64,000 bases of DNA from Gremmenia infestans (Eukaryota; Ascomycota; Leotiomycetes; Helotiales; Hamatocanthoscyphaceae): assembly GCA_032629725.1 (NCBI GenBank), contig JAFEVB010000002.1, positions 992,001 through 1,056,000 on the forward strand, written 5' to 3'. Position numbers and translations under genes: made by a program. The notes under the pieces were generated by a model. It saw nothing but the letters and a program-made list of their open reading frames with translations, made no database searches and had not been told where the DNA came from. Below are positions 1-10,740 of this stretch, in pieces (within the stretch, counting starts at the first letter, position 1; each line of letters begins with the position of its first letter).

Positions 1-115
1 TAGCTAACTAATATACGTAGTTATTATACTAGTTACTATAAAGGAACCTTTTTTCTTCTAGGGGTTCTTCTATGCCTAGCGAACTAGATATTAAGCCTAA
101 GGTCCCCTAGTTATA
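1..115 (-). mobile_element. Partial LTR of minus-strand Ty3/gypsy element 1
   Basis: This stretch matches, in the same orientation, the part of the LTR at 4990-5110 and, in reverse, 6275-6395. Shared blocks include the run around AAGCCTAAGGTCCC. It is cut by the window start. On the other side it passes straight into integrase-type sequence near base 115 through a short shared ATAACTA, so the element's 3' end has lost the chromodomain region. Read on the minus strand it is the start of the 3' LTR. Confidence 0.6.
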
Positions 116-3100
116 TGTTTCTTTATATTAGGTAGACCTTATCCCCCTTTTTAAGCATAGGTTCTATACTACGTTTTCCGTTGTAGTATAACGCTGCTCT
201 CTTTATAAAGAATGCTAGGTCGCTAGCTAGTTCCTCCTAAAGTGCTTTAAGATTTTCTACCTATATAGTCGCGGATTAGTTATCTACTCCTAAGGTTATC
301 GCAGAGCGGTAGGCCTTAGGGGTTATAACTATAATTCGCGTATGCTAGTAAGATCTTTATATTTTCCGCAGCTAATATATTATATGCAAACTAGGCAAGT
401 AGTAGAAGTCCTACCTAGTTATTCTACTTATAGTTTATATAATACTAGATATATATTTCTATTATCTAATTTATCTATTTAGTTTATCTATTGGTTTATA
501 GGTAAAAACTTATTAATAGTTTCCTTTTAATACCTAGTAAAGCTATAAATGCTATCTAGAATTTTAAAGTAAAGAGCTAATCTTTATCTAATATAATTTC
601 TTCTAGCGCGCTATAGTTTACTACTACTACTTAGAGAAATGCCTAGGCTAAGTCTTTAGCTATGCTTAACTTCTTATAGGGTATTATATAGGTGTATTTT
701 ATTAACCTATCTATAATAACTAGGATAGAATCGTATTCTACTCCTATTATTAGATCCTTGATAGTAGTAGTTTAACTATAAAGTCCTATATAATAGATAT
801 CTAGGAGTCTTTAGTATATTAGGTAATTATATTATACTATATAGGGGCATATTATAATACCTTATTCTATATATAAGTATCGCACTTGCTAATAACCTTC
901 TTAACTATTATTTGTATGCCTAGGAAATAGTATCTCCGCAAGAGCCTTTCCTAGGTTCTAGTGTTTCCCTAATATCTATAAGCTAGTAGCTTATATTATT
1001 CCTTAATAAATTCTTTTTAGATACTCTTAGGGATATATATCTTATTCTTATATAGTAGGAGCCCCTCTATATTCTTCTAGAAGTATTATAAGATGCCTTC
1101 TGCTACTATATCCCCTTTATATACTAATCTGATTTTATCTATAAATAGGTTGCTATTAATATGGTCGCGCTGCGATTTATTATTTATTTAGGATAAGGTT
1201 ATTACCGTTTTCCTAGAAGATCGTAACGCCCTTTATTTCCTCTTTTACCTTATATCCTAGCTTCCGACTTAGTGCGTTAGCGCGTGCATTCTCTATCCCC
1301 TTTATATATTTAATCTATAAGTTATAGGTAGCAAGTGTCTCTACCTACCTTATCTATTGCCTATTTAAGTCTTTAGTCGTAGTAAAGCTAATAAGATTCT
1401 TATGATTAGTAAGAATTATTACTAGGAAGTTAGCCCTCTAAAGGTAAACCCTCTATTCCTATAATGCTTTAACTATTACTAGGAGTTCCTTATTATATAT
1501 ATTATAGTTAAGTTCTATAGACTATTTTTCTAGAGTAGTATGCTACTAGATGCTAGCTGCTATCCTTATATTTCTATATAAGCACTCCCCCTATTACCTT
1601 ATCTAACGCGTCTATCTCTGCTATTAACTTAAGTTCTAGCTAGAAGTTCTAGCGGATAGGTTCCTCTATAAAGGCCTACTTTAGCTCTTAGAATGCCTTT
1701 TCCGCTTCGTCTATCTATTTAAACTTTTTCTCCTTTTTTATTAGGTCTATAAGTAGTAGAGCCTTCTTTAAATATAACTTAATAAACTTCTAGTAGAAGT
1801 TTGCAAATCCTAGGAAAGATTGCACCTGTTTAACTATAGTTAGCGTTTTCCTAGGTAATAATTGCTTAGACCTTTTTAGGGTCTAGGCCGATTTTCCCTA
1901 GCGTAATTATATAGCCTAGAAAGGTGATTTCTTTTATATAGAAGTTATACTTAGATAGCTTTAGGCGGAATCCCTTTACTACGAGTGCTTCTAAGACCTA
2001 TATTATATATCCTACGTGCTATTCCTTATTATCTAAATATACTAGTATGTTATTAAGGTAATATATATAGAACCTGTCTAAGAAAGCCCTTAACGCATTA
2101 TAGTTAACTTTTTAATAGGTTACTAGGGCATTAGTTAGCCTAAACGGTATAACCTAGTACTTATAGTAACTAAATCTAGTTTAAAATGCATTTTCTATTC
2201 CTTGCCCTTTATAATACGGATTAGGTAATATGCGTCCCTTATATCTAGTTATATAAAGATTACCGCCTTTCTTAGATAGTCCTATATATTATCTGCCTAT
2301 AGTAGTAGGTATTAATTTTTTATAGTTATCTTATTTAACTTTTAGTAGTTAATATAAAATCGATCTAGTCTGTCTTTCTTCTTTGCAAATAGTATTAGCG
2401 CTTCTAATAGGGAGTGCAACTCCCTTATCTATCCCTTAGATAACGCCTTATTAATATACTCCCTCTATAGTCTTATCTTTTCTTTACTATACTAGTAAAG
2501 TAGTTCCTAAGAAGGTTTATATCCTTCCTTAAGCGGTATCTTATAGTCCTATAGTTAATATTTAGGTAAGGCCTCTTACTTTACAGGTTATTAAATATCT
2601 ATTTAAACTTCTTATACTATACTAGTATCTCTTTTTTGACCTTTATATTATCTAGTAGAGGGCCTTAGGTTGTATGCCCTAGCGCGTTATAGGAGGTAGC
2701 GCTAACCTCTCTATAGCTATATAGTTATTTTAATATATAGCTATATTAGGTAAACTTTACCTTATAAGTTTTCTAGTTAATTTCTGGATTATATTATCTA
2801 ATCTAAGAAATACTAAAAATGGCCTAATTATCTCTAATACGGATTATATCTAGGCTGATTTCCTCCTAGTAACCTCTAATAGTTACTTATATAGGTATAG
2901 TCTTATGCTTAACTATCCCTCTATTTATTTTAATTGCTATCCTATTAATAATAGTAAGTGGGTAGGGTTCTACCTTCTCTTATATTAGTATATTAAGCCT
3001 CTTTATAGCCTCTAGCGAGATAAAGTTCCCTACGCACTAAAGTTAAGCATAACCCTATAGCTCCTTTCCTCTAGTGCTAGCATTTAGTATTATATGGTTT

Positions 3101-4691
3101 TAGCCCCTTATAGCTGCCACTTGCTTCCCTAGTTATCTTCCTTCTAGGACCTTATATCCTATAAATTAGTTTTCCTATAGTTAGTAACTGCTTTCCTACC
3201 TTATTAGTTAGTATAGGGTGTTTAGCGCGAACGTGCTTTATGCTTTATTACTAATATATTACTAGGCGAAAATTATTAGGTTTGTAGGAAATAGAGGAAA
3301 AGTTGTTTTCCTCTAAATGCGTTTGCCTAACCCTTTACTAGTAATTTCCTAGACGTCTCCTAGCTCTATAATTAAGCTTAGCCTTAGTATCTTCTTCTCT
3401 AGGGATGCCCTTAACATCCTAGGCCGTTAAGGTGCCTAAAGATAACTTATTATATATCTTAGTATATAACTATATAGTATATGCCTTTTTCTGGTTTCTC
3501 TATTCCTAGCTAGAAGTCCCCTTTAAAGGCTGGTTTATCCCCCTCTTTAGGTTCCTACTAGTTTCCTACAGAAAGCTTATTACTAGCTATAATCTATTCT
3601 TTATCTATATTAGGTAGCTAGTTCTGTAGGATTCTAAGATAGGCTTGCTTTCTCTTCTGCGTTTATTTCCTAGCTTTTATACTTAGGTGGTTATATCTAT
3701 ACTTCTACCTCTTAGGGTCTAGTTGCAATACTACACCTAAGGTTTATATAGCTGCGCTTATATTTTATTTCTTTTAGGGTCCTTTCCCCTTCTTCTGCCT
3801 ATAAGAGGATACTAGTATCTAGGCAATCCATACTTAAAATAGAGTCCCTTTTAATATCGCTTATCCCATTTCTCCCTAGAGAGTAGGTTTAGCTTCTAGT
3901 AAGCGGCATTAATTTCTATTAGGTCCCCCTAGTTCTTCCTTCCTATTAAGCCTATCTTTCCTAACTGTTTACTAAAGTTATAGGTTCCCTTCTATTTAAG
4001 GGACCTCTTAAAGAATTAGTTATTAATTTTAACCGCTTCCTTAATTATTTTAGCAAGACTATTTAGTTAGTCTATCCTAGTTAGCTTATCCTTAATAAAG
4101 TCCTTTAGTCCTGCATAGTACTAGCTAGTTAGGGCGCGGTTGCCCTATCCTGCTATATCTAAATACTACTAGAACCTAGCCGTGTACTTAGAGGCTAACT
4201 TATTCTGCTTTAGTTATTATAGCTCCTATTCAGCTATACTTTACTATTTAAGGTCGCTAAAGACTTATTAGATATTTTTCTTAAATGCCTTATAGCTTAT
4301 AAATATAGCCTAAGTTAAGGTCCTTGCCCTAGTTATAACTTGCCTCTAACTAGTCTTATTTGCTATAAAGTCGTTAATATAGGTCTTAACCTAGTTAAAG
4401 GCTACGCCTAAAGGTAACTAATTATATAGATAACCTTTACTGCCTTAGTTCCAAATAAGTATTAGTTAAATAGAATATATATATCTATTAAAGTTAGGAA
4501 GTTGTCTAACTTGCCTTTATCCCTATAGAATATATTAGGTATCTTAATAATTACGTTTATTCCTATACTATAAGAGTCTAGGGCTAGCGCTAGCATAGAA
4601 GCTAGAGTTAGCGTTAGGGTTAGGGTGTCCTTCCTCTTAGTAGATCTAGTAGATAATATTATTCTATTAATAAAAAGACTAGTGCTTAAAG
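116..4691 (-). mobile_element. RIP-degraded Ty3/gypsy retrotransposon internal region (element 1)
   Basis: No open frame survives, but conceptual translation of the minus strand shows gypsy order. A Gag-like stretch lies near 4150-4560. Reverse transcriptase lies at about 2400-1700, with recognisable blocks for FAKKKDRLDRFYINY, KLNKITIKN and IRDAYYLIRIIKGKE. An integrase C-terminus lies near 240-130, ending at a GDKVYLI-like motif. The catalytic YxDD of the reverse transcriptase reads as NN (codons AAT AAC at 2054-2049), as expected from G-to-A RIP. Most stops are TAG where Trp or Gln codons would stand. Known of the family: it copies itself through RNA and inserts by integrase. This copy is dead. 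Confidence 0.75.
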
Positions 4692-5124
4692 TGTAACAAT
4701 CGCCTAGCCTACATAGTGCTAGGGTAAGTCTTATGACTTAAGTAGGTCCCTGGACCTAGATTATCGTTAGGTTAATATTGGTATCTATTAATAGATTACT
4801 AGTTGCTATACTTAGAAGTATAGCTTATTATAAAGTATAAAGTAATAAGCGTATATTAGAAAATACTATTTAAGTTAAGTATAAAGCTCCTATCTAATAG
4901 GTAATAACCTAGTCTTATATAGAACCGTTATGCCTTTAGATCCCGATGGATCCTGACGGGCCGCGAGGATCCCTATGGTCCTCCTTGGTCCATCATATGA
5001 CTAATATACTAGAAGAACGTTTCTTGCTTATATAAGGAAAATCTGTTCCTACTAAGGGGTTCTCCTACGTCTAGAGTTAGACACTAAGCCTAAGGTCCCT
5101 TGGTCATATATTATGTTCGTAACA
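4692..5124 (-). mobile_element. 5' LTR of element 1
   Basis: A 433 bp LTR. Its + strand begins TGTAAC at 4692 and ends GTAACA at 5124, so the minus-strand LTR runs TGTTAC...GTTACA with standard TG/CA ends. It is inverted relative to 6269-6734. The middle (about 4940-4985) stays GC-rich and is less mutated than the other copy. The minus-strand sequence just inside the element (CTTTAAGCACTAG) is where a primer-binding site should be. I did not match it to a tRNA. Confidence 0.7.
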
Positions 5125-6268
5125 CTTTAGAAGGAACTAGCTAGCGATCTAGCATTCTTTACAAAGAGAGCAGCGTCGTACTATAATAGAAAATATAGTA
5201 TAGAACCTATGCTTAAAGAGAGGGATAAGGTCTATCTAATACGGAGAAATATCAAGATAAAATAACTAAGCATAAAACTAGATTATAAAAAGCTAGGGCT
5301 ATTTAAAATCAAGCGAGTTATAGGACCAGTCAACTATAAACTAGCACTACCTAGAATAATAAATATATATCTAGTATTCCATATATCTCTCCTCGAACTA
5401 GTACTACTAGAGGCGCTACCCGCGCCTGTCACGGAAATCTAACTAGTTAACCCTAACGCCGAGTATAAGGTCAAGGTAATACTAGACCATAAACAGGTTA
5501 GAGGCTATACTAAGTACCTGGTTAAATAGATAGACTACCTATACTTAGAAAACACCTAGGAAACCTTAGCGACGCTTAGGAACCTCGAGATATTTATAAA
5601 GTATTAAAACTAATACCTTAGCCTACCTAAAAGGGGTTAGAAGGATTATACGCGGCTAGGGACGCGATAAAAGCAGGATTATTAAAGAGGTTAGGACTAG
5701 GAGAAGAGCTACTAGTAGGAAACATAGTAGGAGAAGCAGGCGGGGCCTTTTGCTTGCGCTGTTTATTCTTTTCCCTCTTAATCTTTTCCTTTTCCTCTAG
5801 GGCATCTAACTTATTAAGAGACTTTAGCCCGCAACAGACTATCTCTATACCTTATTTATAAAGCTTCTATTAATAATATTCGAGTTCGCGGACTTGGACT
5901 AGACCGGCCATAGCTGCCTTAAAAGCCGTATCTCTTTTAAACTTTAGGCGCTTTTCCTTTAGACGAAGATCCTAAAGATTATTAGCTAATACTTAGAGAG
6001 CATTGCATTTTGCTCTATATTGGACGCACTCTCTATACCGCTGCGACTTGCTATTTAGGACTACGCATTGGCGATGATAATAAGTATAGTTGAAATAAGG
6101 CATATTTAGGATACTATATAACTAAATAGTTTTAAAGAGAGTAATATATTACTTATATTTAGTGGAACTAATAGGCATAATAAAAGAAGAAAGAAGACGT
6201 AGGCGTTATGAAATATTTCCTATTATTATACTTAAGCGTCGGGACGACGCTAACCGGGAGGGGAATAG
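5125..6268 (+). mobile_element. 5'-truncated chromodomain gypsy element 2 (pol C-terminus)
   Basis: Plus-strand conceptual translation at 5130-5606 shows an integrase C-terminus (motifs like YYNRK, GDKVYLIRRN, KLGLFKIKRV, VFHISLLE) followed by a chromodomain at about 5461-5606 (EYKVKVILDHKQV, KYLVK, then ENT*E). Stops fall where Trp codons are expected. The order identifies a chromovirus-type Ty3/gypsy element, whose chromodomain is known to steer integration to heterochromatin. It starts abruptly at the end of the LTR at 5124, so element 1 probably inserted into it. The stretch 5610-6268 is a degraded region before the 3' LTR with no clear product. Confidence 0.7.
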
Positions 6269-6734
6269 TATTATAAAAGTAATATATAACTAGGGGACCT
6301 TAGGCTTAATATCTAGTTTGCTAGGCATAGGAGAACCCCTAGGAGGAAGAAGGTTCCTTTATAGTAGCTAGTATAATAACCACGCATATTAGTCAGCCGG
6401 CTATATAACGCGTCACATGGATGGATTATTTAGATTATAATAATCTATATAATCTGGGATCGGTAGGATTAGAATAATCTATATAATCCAGGATATAAAG
6501 GTTCTATATAAGACTAGGTCGTTACCTATTAGATAGGAGCTTTATGCTTAACTTAAATAGTATTTCCTAATATATGCTTATTACTTTATACTTTATAATA
6601 AGCTATACTTCTAAGTATAGCAACTAGTAATCCATTAACAGATACCGATATTAACCTAACGATAATCTAGGTCCAGGGACCTACTTGAGTTATAAGACTT
6701 ACCTTAGCACTATGTGGGCTAGGCGATCGTTACA
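6269..6734 (+). mobile_element. 3' LTR of element 2
   Basis: A 466 bp LTR in plus orientation, the inverted relative of 4692-5124. The left end reads TATTATAAAAG where the other copy gives TGTTACGAAC, the change RIP would make. The right end is CGATCGTTACA at 6724-6734. The homology at 6490-6734 against 4692-4926 is long and easily read by eye. The sequence just outside is CGTAG, a candidate target-site duplication whose partner would lie left of the window. Confidence 0.7.
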
Positions 6735-7930
6735 CGTAGGTAGAGATATAGAGTCGCAAGAACCAACTTTTCCTTAATCCAAACAAGTGCGCTATAATTA
6801 CCCGCAGTCTAATACGGCTCTATCTAACCATTTATAGTTAATCTATAGCACAGGTAGAGACGTACGTGTACCTAGAGTTTCCGGTTACGAAAGATAGAAT
6901 CGACTTTTAGCAATATCTTAGCTAACGCTTATAAGAAGTAATAGGCTAAGCTAAATAGTTATCGCAGGCAAGTAAGAGTTGGGGCATAAAAAGACGCCTC
7001 TAGGTCTATAAGCAGTACCTTGCTCCAATGTTTAAGTATAGCGCACTACTAGTCTAAGCATAGTAGTGCGAGGGAAAAAAAGGCAATAAGCAAGCGTTTA
7101 GTAAGAGGTTAAAGAAAGGGGTAGCGGATTTAATAGGGTGGATTGCAGATGCGGCACTAACGCGCTATAAGATTACTATGAATCTATATAGTATAATATC
7201 GCTTGGGAAACGGTTTAAGAGACTAAGTACTAGATACTAGTAGATCTTGGATTAGATAAGTCCCGACAGCCTAATTAAGGTGCTCCTAGAGAAAAGCTAG
7301 AGAGACCTACAGCGATAGTTATTTATATTCTAGCTAGGCGAGGAACCTGCCTAGGCATAATTTAAAGCTACATCTAACCTTTAACTAATAGTAAGCATAG
7401 CTTTATAACTTTAGTTATAGGTAGAGCGGAGAAAGACTTTATAGATAGAAGCTAAGATAGCATAGCTTACTATATTAATTCTAATAGGCAGTTGGAAAGT
7501 GAAGGGATGCCGACTAGCCGATATCTGTTTTGCTGCACTAGTTGCATTCTAGCATATACTACTTTAGTACCGCTAAGGGGTATTTATATAGGGGTTTACT
7601 TATATCTATAGATAAAAATAGAAACGCAGCTATGAAAACTGCCTAGTATTAAACTATGCAGATAAGTTAACGCGGCAGCAGCAGCATAGGAAATGGAAGA
7701 TGCAGATATAACTAGGGATTTAAGGGAAATTTACTAATATTAACTTTCTCTTAAATATTAGAGAGGTATCTATAGCAATCTAGATTCTACTAGTAGTATA
7801 ACAATTAGTCCATAGCAGGTTTAGACAAGATAAAGAGGCGGAGTAGGCAGAAAAGGAGTAGACTTGGAAATAGGGATAAAAGGAGATATTAATATAAGTG
7901 GGACTAGTCTAAATTTTAGACGCGTCCCTA
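6735..7930 (+). mobile_element. LINE-like (Tad-type?) reverse transcriptase C-terminal relic
   Basis: One plus-strand frame stays readable if TAG is allowed for Trp/Gln. It runs FLNPNKCAIIT, YLEFPVTKD, KQYLAPMFKY, LIGWIADAALTRYK, RFKRLSTRY and then a basic, Gln-rich tail near 7780-7880. The N-P-N-K-C followed by Y-L-x-F order is typical of non-LTR reverse transcriptases just after the palm. It abuts the LTR at 6734 with the 5' half missing, so the gypsy element probably landed inside it. I assign it to LINE elements by motif order only. The Tad clade is a guess. Confidence 0.5.
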
Positions 7931-7936
7931 CTTTTT

Positions 7937-8233
7937 TTGACCTAGGGAGGTTGTAAAAAGCATCTGTTGACCTAGGAGGTTATAAAAAGCATCCGTTAAC
8001 CTAGGAGGTTATAAAAAGCATCTATTAACCTAGGAGGTTATAAAAAGCATCCGTTGACCTAGGATGTCGTAAAAGCACTATAACCTAGGGAAGTCGTAAA
8101 AGCACCACGACTATAAAGTTATAACCTAGAAATGTTATAAAAAGTCCATACACTATAAAGTTATAACCTAGAATGTCGTAAAAAGTCTACGACTATAAAG
8201 TTATAACCTGAGATGTCAAAAAAGCATCATAGG
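7937..8233. repeat. Tandem minisatellite, 29-30 bp unit
   Basis: Units begin TTGACCTAGGGAGG or TTAACCTAGGAGG and end AAAAAGCATCCG. Starts are at 7937, 7967, 7996, 8025 and 8054 (spacing 30, 29, 29, 29). Beyond about 8083 the unit becomes longer and more divergent, with ACTATAAAGTTATAACCTAG recurring. It follows the LINE-like relic directly, so it may be that element's 3' tail. Confidence 0.75.
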
Positions 8234-8892
8234 AAAGGAGCTTACCTAGTATTTCTAGACTGTTTAAGTCCTTAATGCAAACCTTATAGAAGACGTACTA
8301 CTATATAAAAGACGAACCTTCTACTTAGTGGGACTAGCGGAGATCGACCGAATTAAAAGGACCCTGGTCTCTAAAAGGCACCTTGCCCTAGATATAATAG
8401 AGAACTAGGTTAATAGGGATTATAGATCTAGAAGATCCTATCTTGGTATAGGATATTTAGACGACTTTAATTACCCTGCTCTTGCTACGACTCTACTCTA
8501 ATAGTAGAGAGCAACTCTTAGGCGTACATATTTAGATAACTCTATAGGAAATAGAATAGATTTTCTTGGACCTATATTTGCAAGTAGTGGATTTGTATTA
8601 CTGCTATAGATAATTATTAGACCACTTCAGGGCTTTATCTACGCCGAACTAGGATTAGATATTATTATGATATTATAATAAACTATAGGAAGTATTAATA
8701 GGACTTTTATAATATATAAGGGGGGACTTATAAAGCGGTCTTGGTTTCGGAATGCAGAACTTGTAGGACCTTCAATATTATAGCGTGTTGTTACGCGTAG
8801 TTTAGCAATAAATATGAACCCCCTAACCCTAAGTATAGTAGATACGTTTTATCTAAACCAAAACTCCACTCCTTACAGATCTATGCATCGAT
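8234..8892. other. AT-rich RIP-like DNA, no gene seen
   Basis: This is the end of the transposon block. It is rich in TATA, TAG and TTATAA and has no usable frame on either strand. Base composition changes sharply near 8870, about 20 bp from the stop codon of the RING gene. Confidence 0.6.
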
Positions 8893-10740
8893 TCATCGTC
8901 TACCTCTCCCTCCTAGTGCCCCACTCCTAGGATCACTCGGAAACGCAATCCCCAATTCTATGTACTCCTGCGAAGTCAACGGCCGGCGGCCATGCGGCGT
9001 TTCAATGGTAGGCATTTGCTGAACCGCGGGATACTGTTGGGGGAATTGCCCGGGGTGAGTGCTATGGTAGCGGGTTGGAGCTCCATATATCGTTTGCAGT
9101 GGTTGGTGCTCATAGTTCGGTTGCGGTTGATGTCGCTGCGAGTGATGTCGTTGCGAGTGGCCCTGTTGAGATTGAGGCGTACGCGGATGAGATGTGTAAC
9201 CGCGGGCCGGCAGCTGTACCGCATAAATTTCAGATCCATGCGCAGGGAAAAGGGAATGCCAAGTGTTCCCGCGATTAGTACCAGGCCTGAGATCTGGGCC
9301 GAAGTTTGGAGGCCCATCACCATCATAGTCGGGATTATTAGACCACGGGAAACCAGGGCCGAAACGTGGCAGTGGGTCTGCTTGAACGCCGTACCCATAC
9401 AAAGGGAGAGAGGAGCTGGTGGTCCCCCGGTTCGTACCAGGCTCGGAACTACCCCACGGGAAAATTGTCACACGAGGTCTTTCCTCAATATAAAGGGGTG
9501 CCTGGGGCGACAGAGCTCTGCCCGGTCTCCCAATCCCGAAGCCTGTTCTGGTTGGGGACCGGCCATGCGGAACACCTGGCTGGCTCTGAGTTGGTGCTCT
9601 TCCTAAAGGGGATCGTCGCCCACCGGATGACCCTCGCCGACCAGACAATCCTAGACTAAGTCCCTGCATTAAACGACGATTCCCTTCCTCATCCCTCTGC
9701 AACTGCTCCATACTCGGCTCCGCGAAAAATGGATCCTCATTCTCATCCTCCGCTGGTGGTGTTCTCCCGGCGGTCTCGGCCTTAATAAAGTCTTCCCGCC
9801 TCATAGCTTCATCATACGCCTCCCTGAACTTCTCGTCCTGGATCTCGGGGTTGATAGTGCGGTCTTGCAGGTCATCGCCATATTCGCGGCGGCACTGCGG
9901 ACAGCTGGTGTTTTCGCGGAGCCAGCGGTGGATGCACCCATTGCCGAAAAGGTGTTTGCAACCTGAGAGACGGATAGGGTGTTCGGTTTCGCCGTGGTCG
10001 TTGCGTTCGCCGAAGGTGGTGGCGCAGATGTTGCAGTCCTTTTCGTCGTCTGGGATGGTTGTTGGGTCGGCGCGTTCGCTAAGCATACAGATTGCTGCTA
10101 CTCGCGAGTTCAGGGGGCGATCGCGCCGGGCAGGGCGCCGTCTTGAAGCAGGAGGCGCGGGTGCAGGTGCAGCTGCTGGCTGGGGATTTGAGGGCGCGGC
10201 TCGATGTTGAGGATGTGAAATGGTTTGAATTGCTTGTGCTGCACGAGCAGAAGATGCCCCTGAATTCCCTCCTCTAGCCGAGATGGTATCTCTCAGCGAG
10301 ATCGCCAACGCACGCCTAAGTTCTTCATCATCATCCTCATCAGACTCATTCTCATAATAACTTCTTTCCTGCCCCCTAGAATGCTCATGCGATGGGCGAC
10401 CGCGATCCCAGTGAATCGTATCCCCTTGAGCCGTTAATCTTTCAGCCAAAGCGCGATCATCGTATTCATAGTTGACAGGACCATGTCCTTGCAACTCTTC
10501 TGCCATACGATGGTCGATCTCATCATAATTAGGGTTACTATTAGATTCCGTTTGCAAATTCGATGCGAGCTGAGCGTCTAGTTGTGCTTGAATTTCGCGT
10601 ACATAAGAGTTGTCTGGTATTCGGCTTCTTTGAGGAGGTGGTGGGACAGATGCGTTTAAGGATGTATCGTTGACTTGAGTGGCGAAGTGGCGGAGACGTG
10701 CTTCGCGTGTTTGATTTGTTTGGGATCGTCGTCCAGACAT
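8893..10740 (-). CDS. UIM- and RING-domain protein, putative E3 ubiquitin ligase
   Basis: A single 615-residue frame. A ubiquitin-interacting motif is visible at about residues 136-152 (acidic run, then EELRRALAISLRD). A RING finger lies at 236-284: CNIC, then CKHLFGNGCIHRWL, then CPQC. The RING supports transfer of ubiquitin from an E2, and the UIM should bind ubiquitin, so a ubiquitin-chain-dependent ligase is a fair inference. The position usually filled by His in RING-H2 fingers (C-x-H-x2-H-x2-C) is Gly here. The flanks are disordered: Ala/Pro-rich at 180-205, and a Gly/Pro/Gln/His-rich tail to residue 615. It lies right beside the RIP block, yet its frame is clean, with 280 residues after the RING still open. 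Confidence 0.85.
   Translation of the reverse strand: MSGRRSQTNQTREARLRHFATQVNDTSLNASVPPPPQRSRIPDNSYVREIQAQLDAQLASNLQTESNSNPNYDEIDHRMAEELQGHGPVNYEYDDRALAERLTAQGDTIHWDRGRPSHEHSRGQERSYYENESDEDDDEELRRALAISLRDTISARGGNSGASSARAAQAIQTISHPQHRAAPSNPQPAAAPAPAPPASRRRPARRDRPLNSRVAAICMLSERADPTTIPDDEKDCNICATTFGERNDHGETEHPIRLSGCKHLFGNGCIHRWLRENTSCPQCRREYGDDLQDRTINPEIQDEKFREAYDEAMRREDFIKAETAGRTPPAEDENEDPFFAEPSMEQLQRDEEGNRRLMQGLSLGLSGRRGSSGGRRSPLGRAPTQSQPGVPHGRSPTRTGFGIGRPGRALSPQAPLYIEERPRVTIFPWGSSEPGTNRGTTSSSLPLYGYGVQADPLPRFGPGFPWSNNPDYDGDGPPNFGPDLRPGTNRGNTWHSLFPAHGSEIYAVQLPARGYTSHPRTPQSQQGHSQRHHSQRHQPQPNYEHQPLQTIYGAPTRYHSTHPGQFPQQYPAVQQMPTIETPHGRRPLTSQEYIELGIAFPSDPRSGALGGRGRR

Noticed and set aside
4614..4625. 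TTAGGGTTAGGG, telomere-like
   Set aside because: Only two units, inside the gypsy Gag region. No array follows.
8821..8832. CCCTAACCCTAA, telomere-like
   Set aside because: Two units only, and ordinary genes follow, so not a chromosome end.
9851..10277. Plus-strand frames opposite the RING gene
   Set aside because: They mirror the GC-rich coding strand of the RING protein and show no motif.
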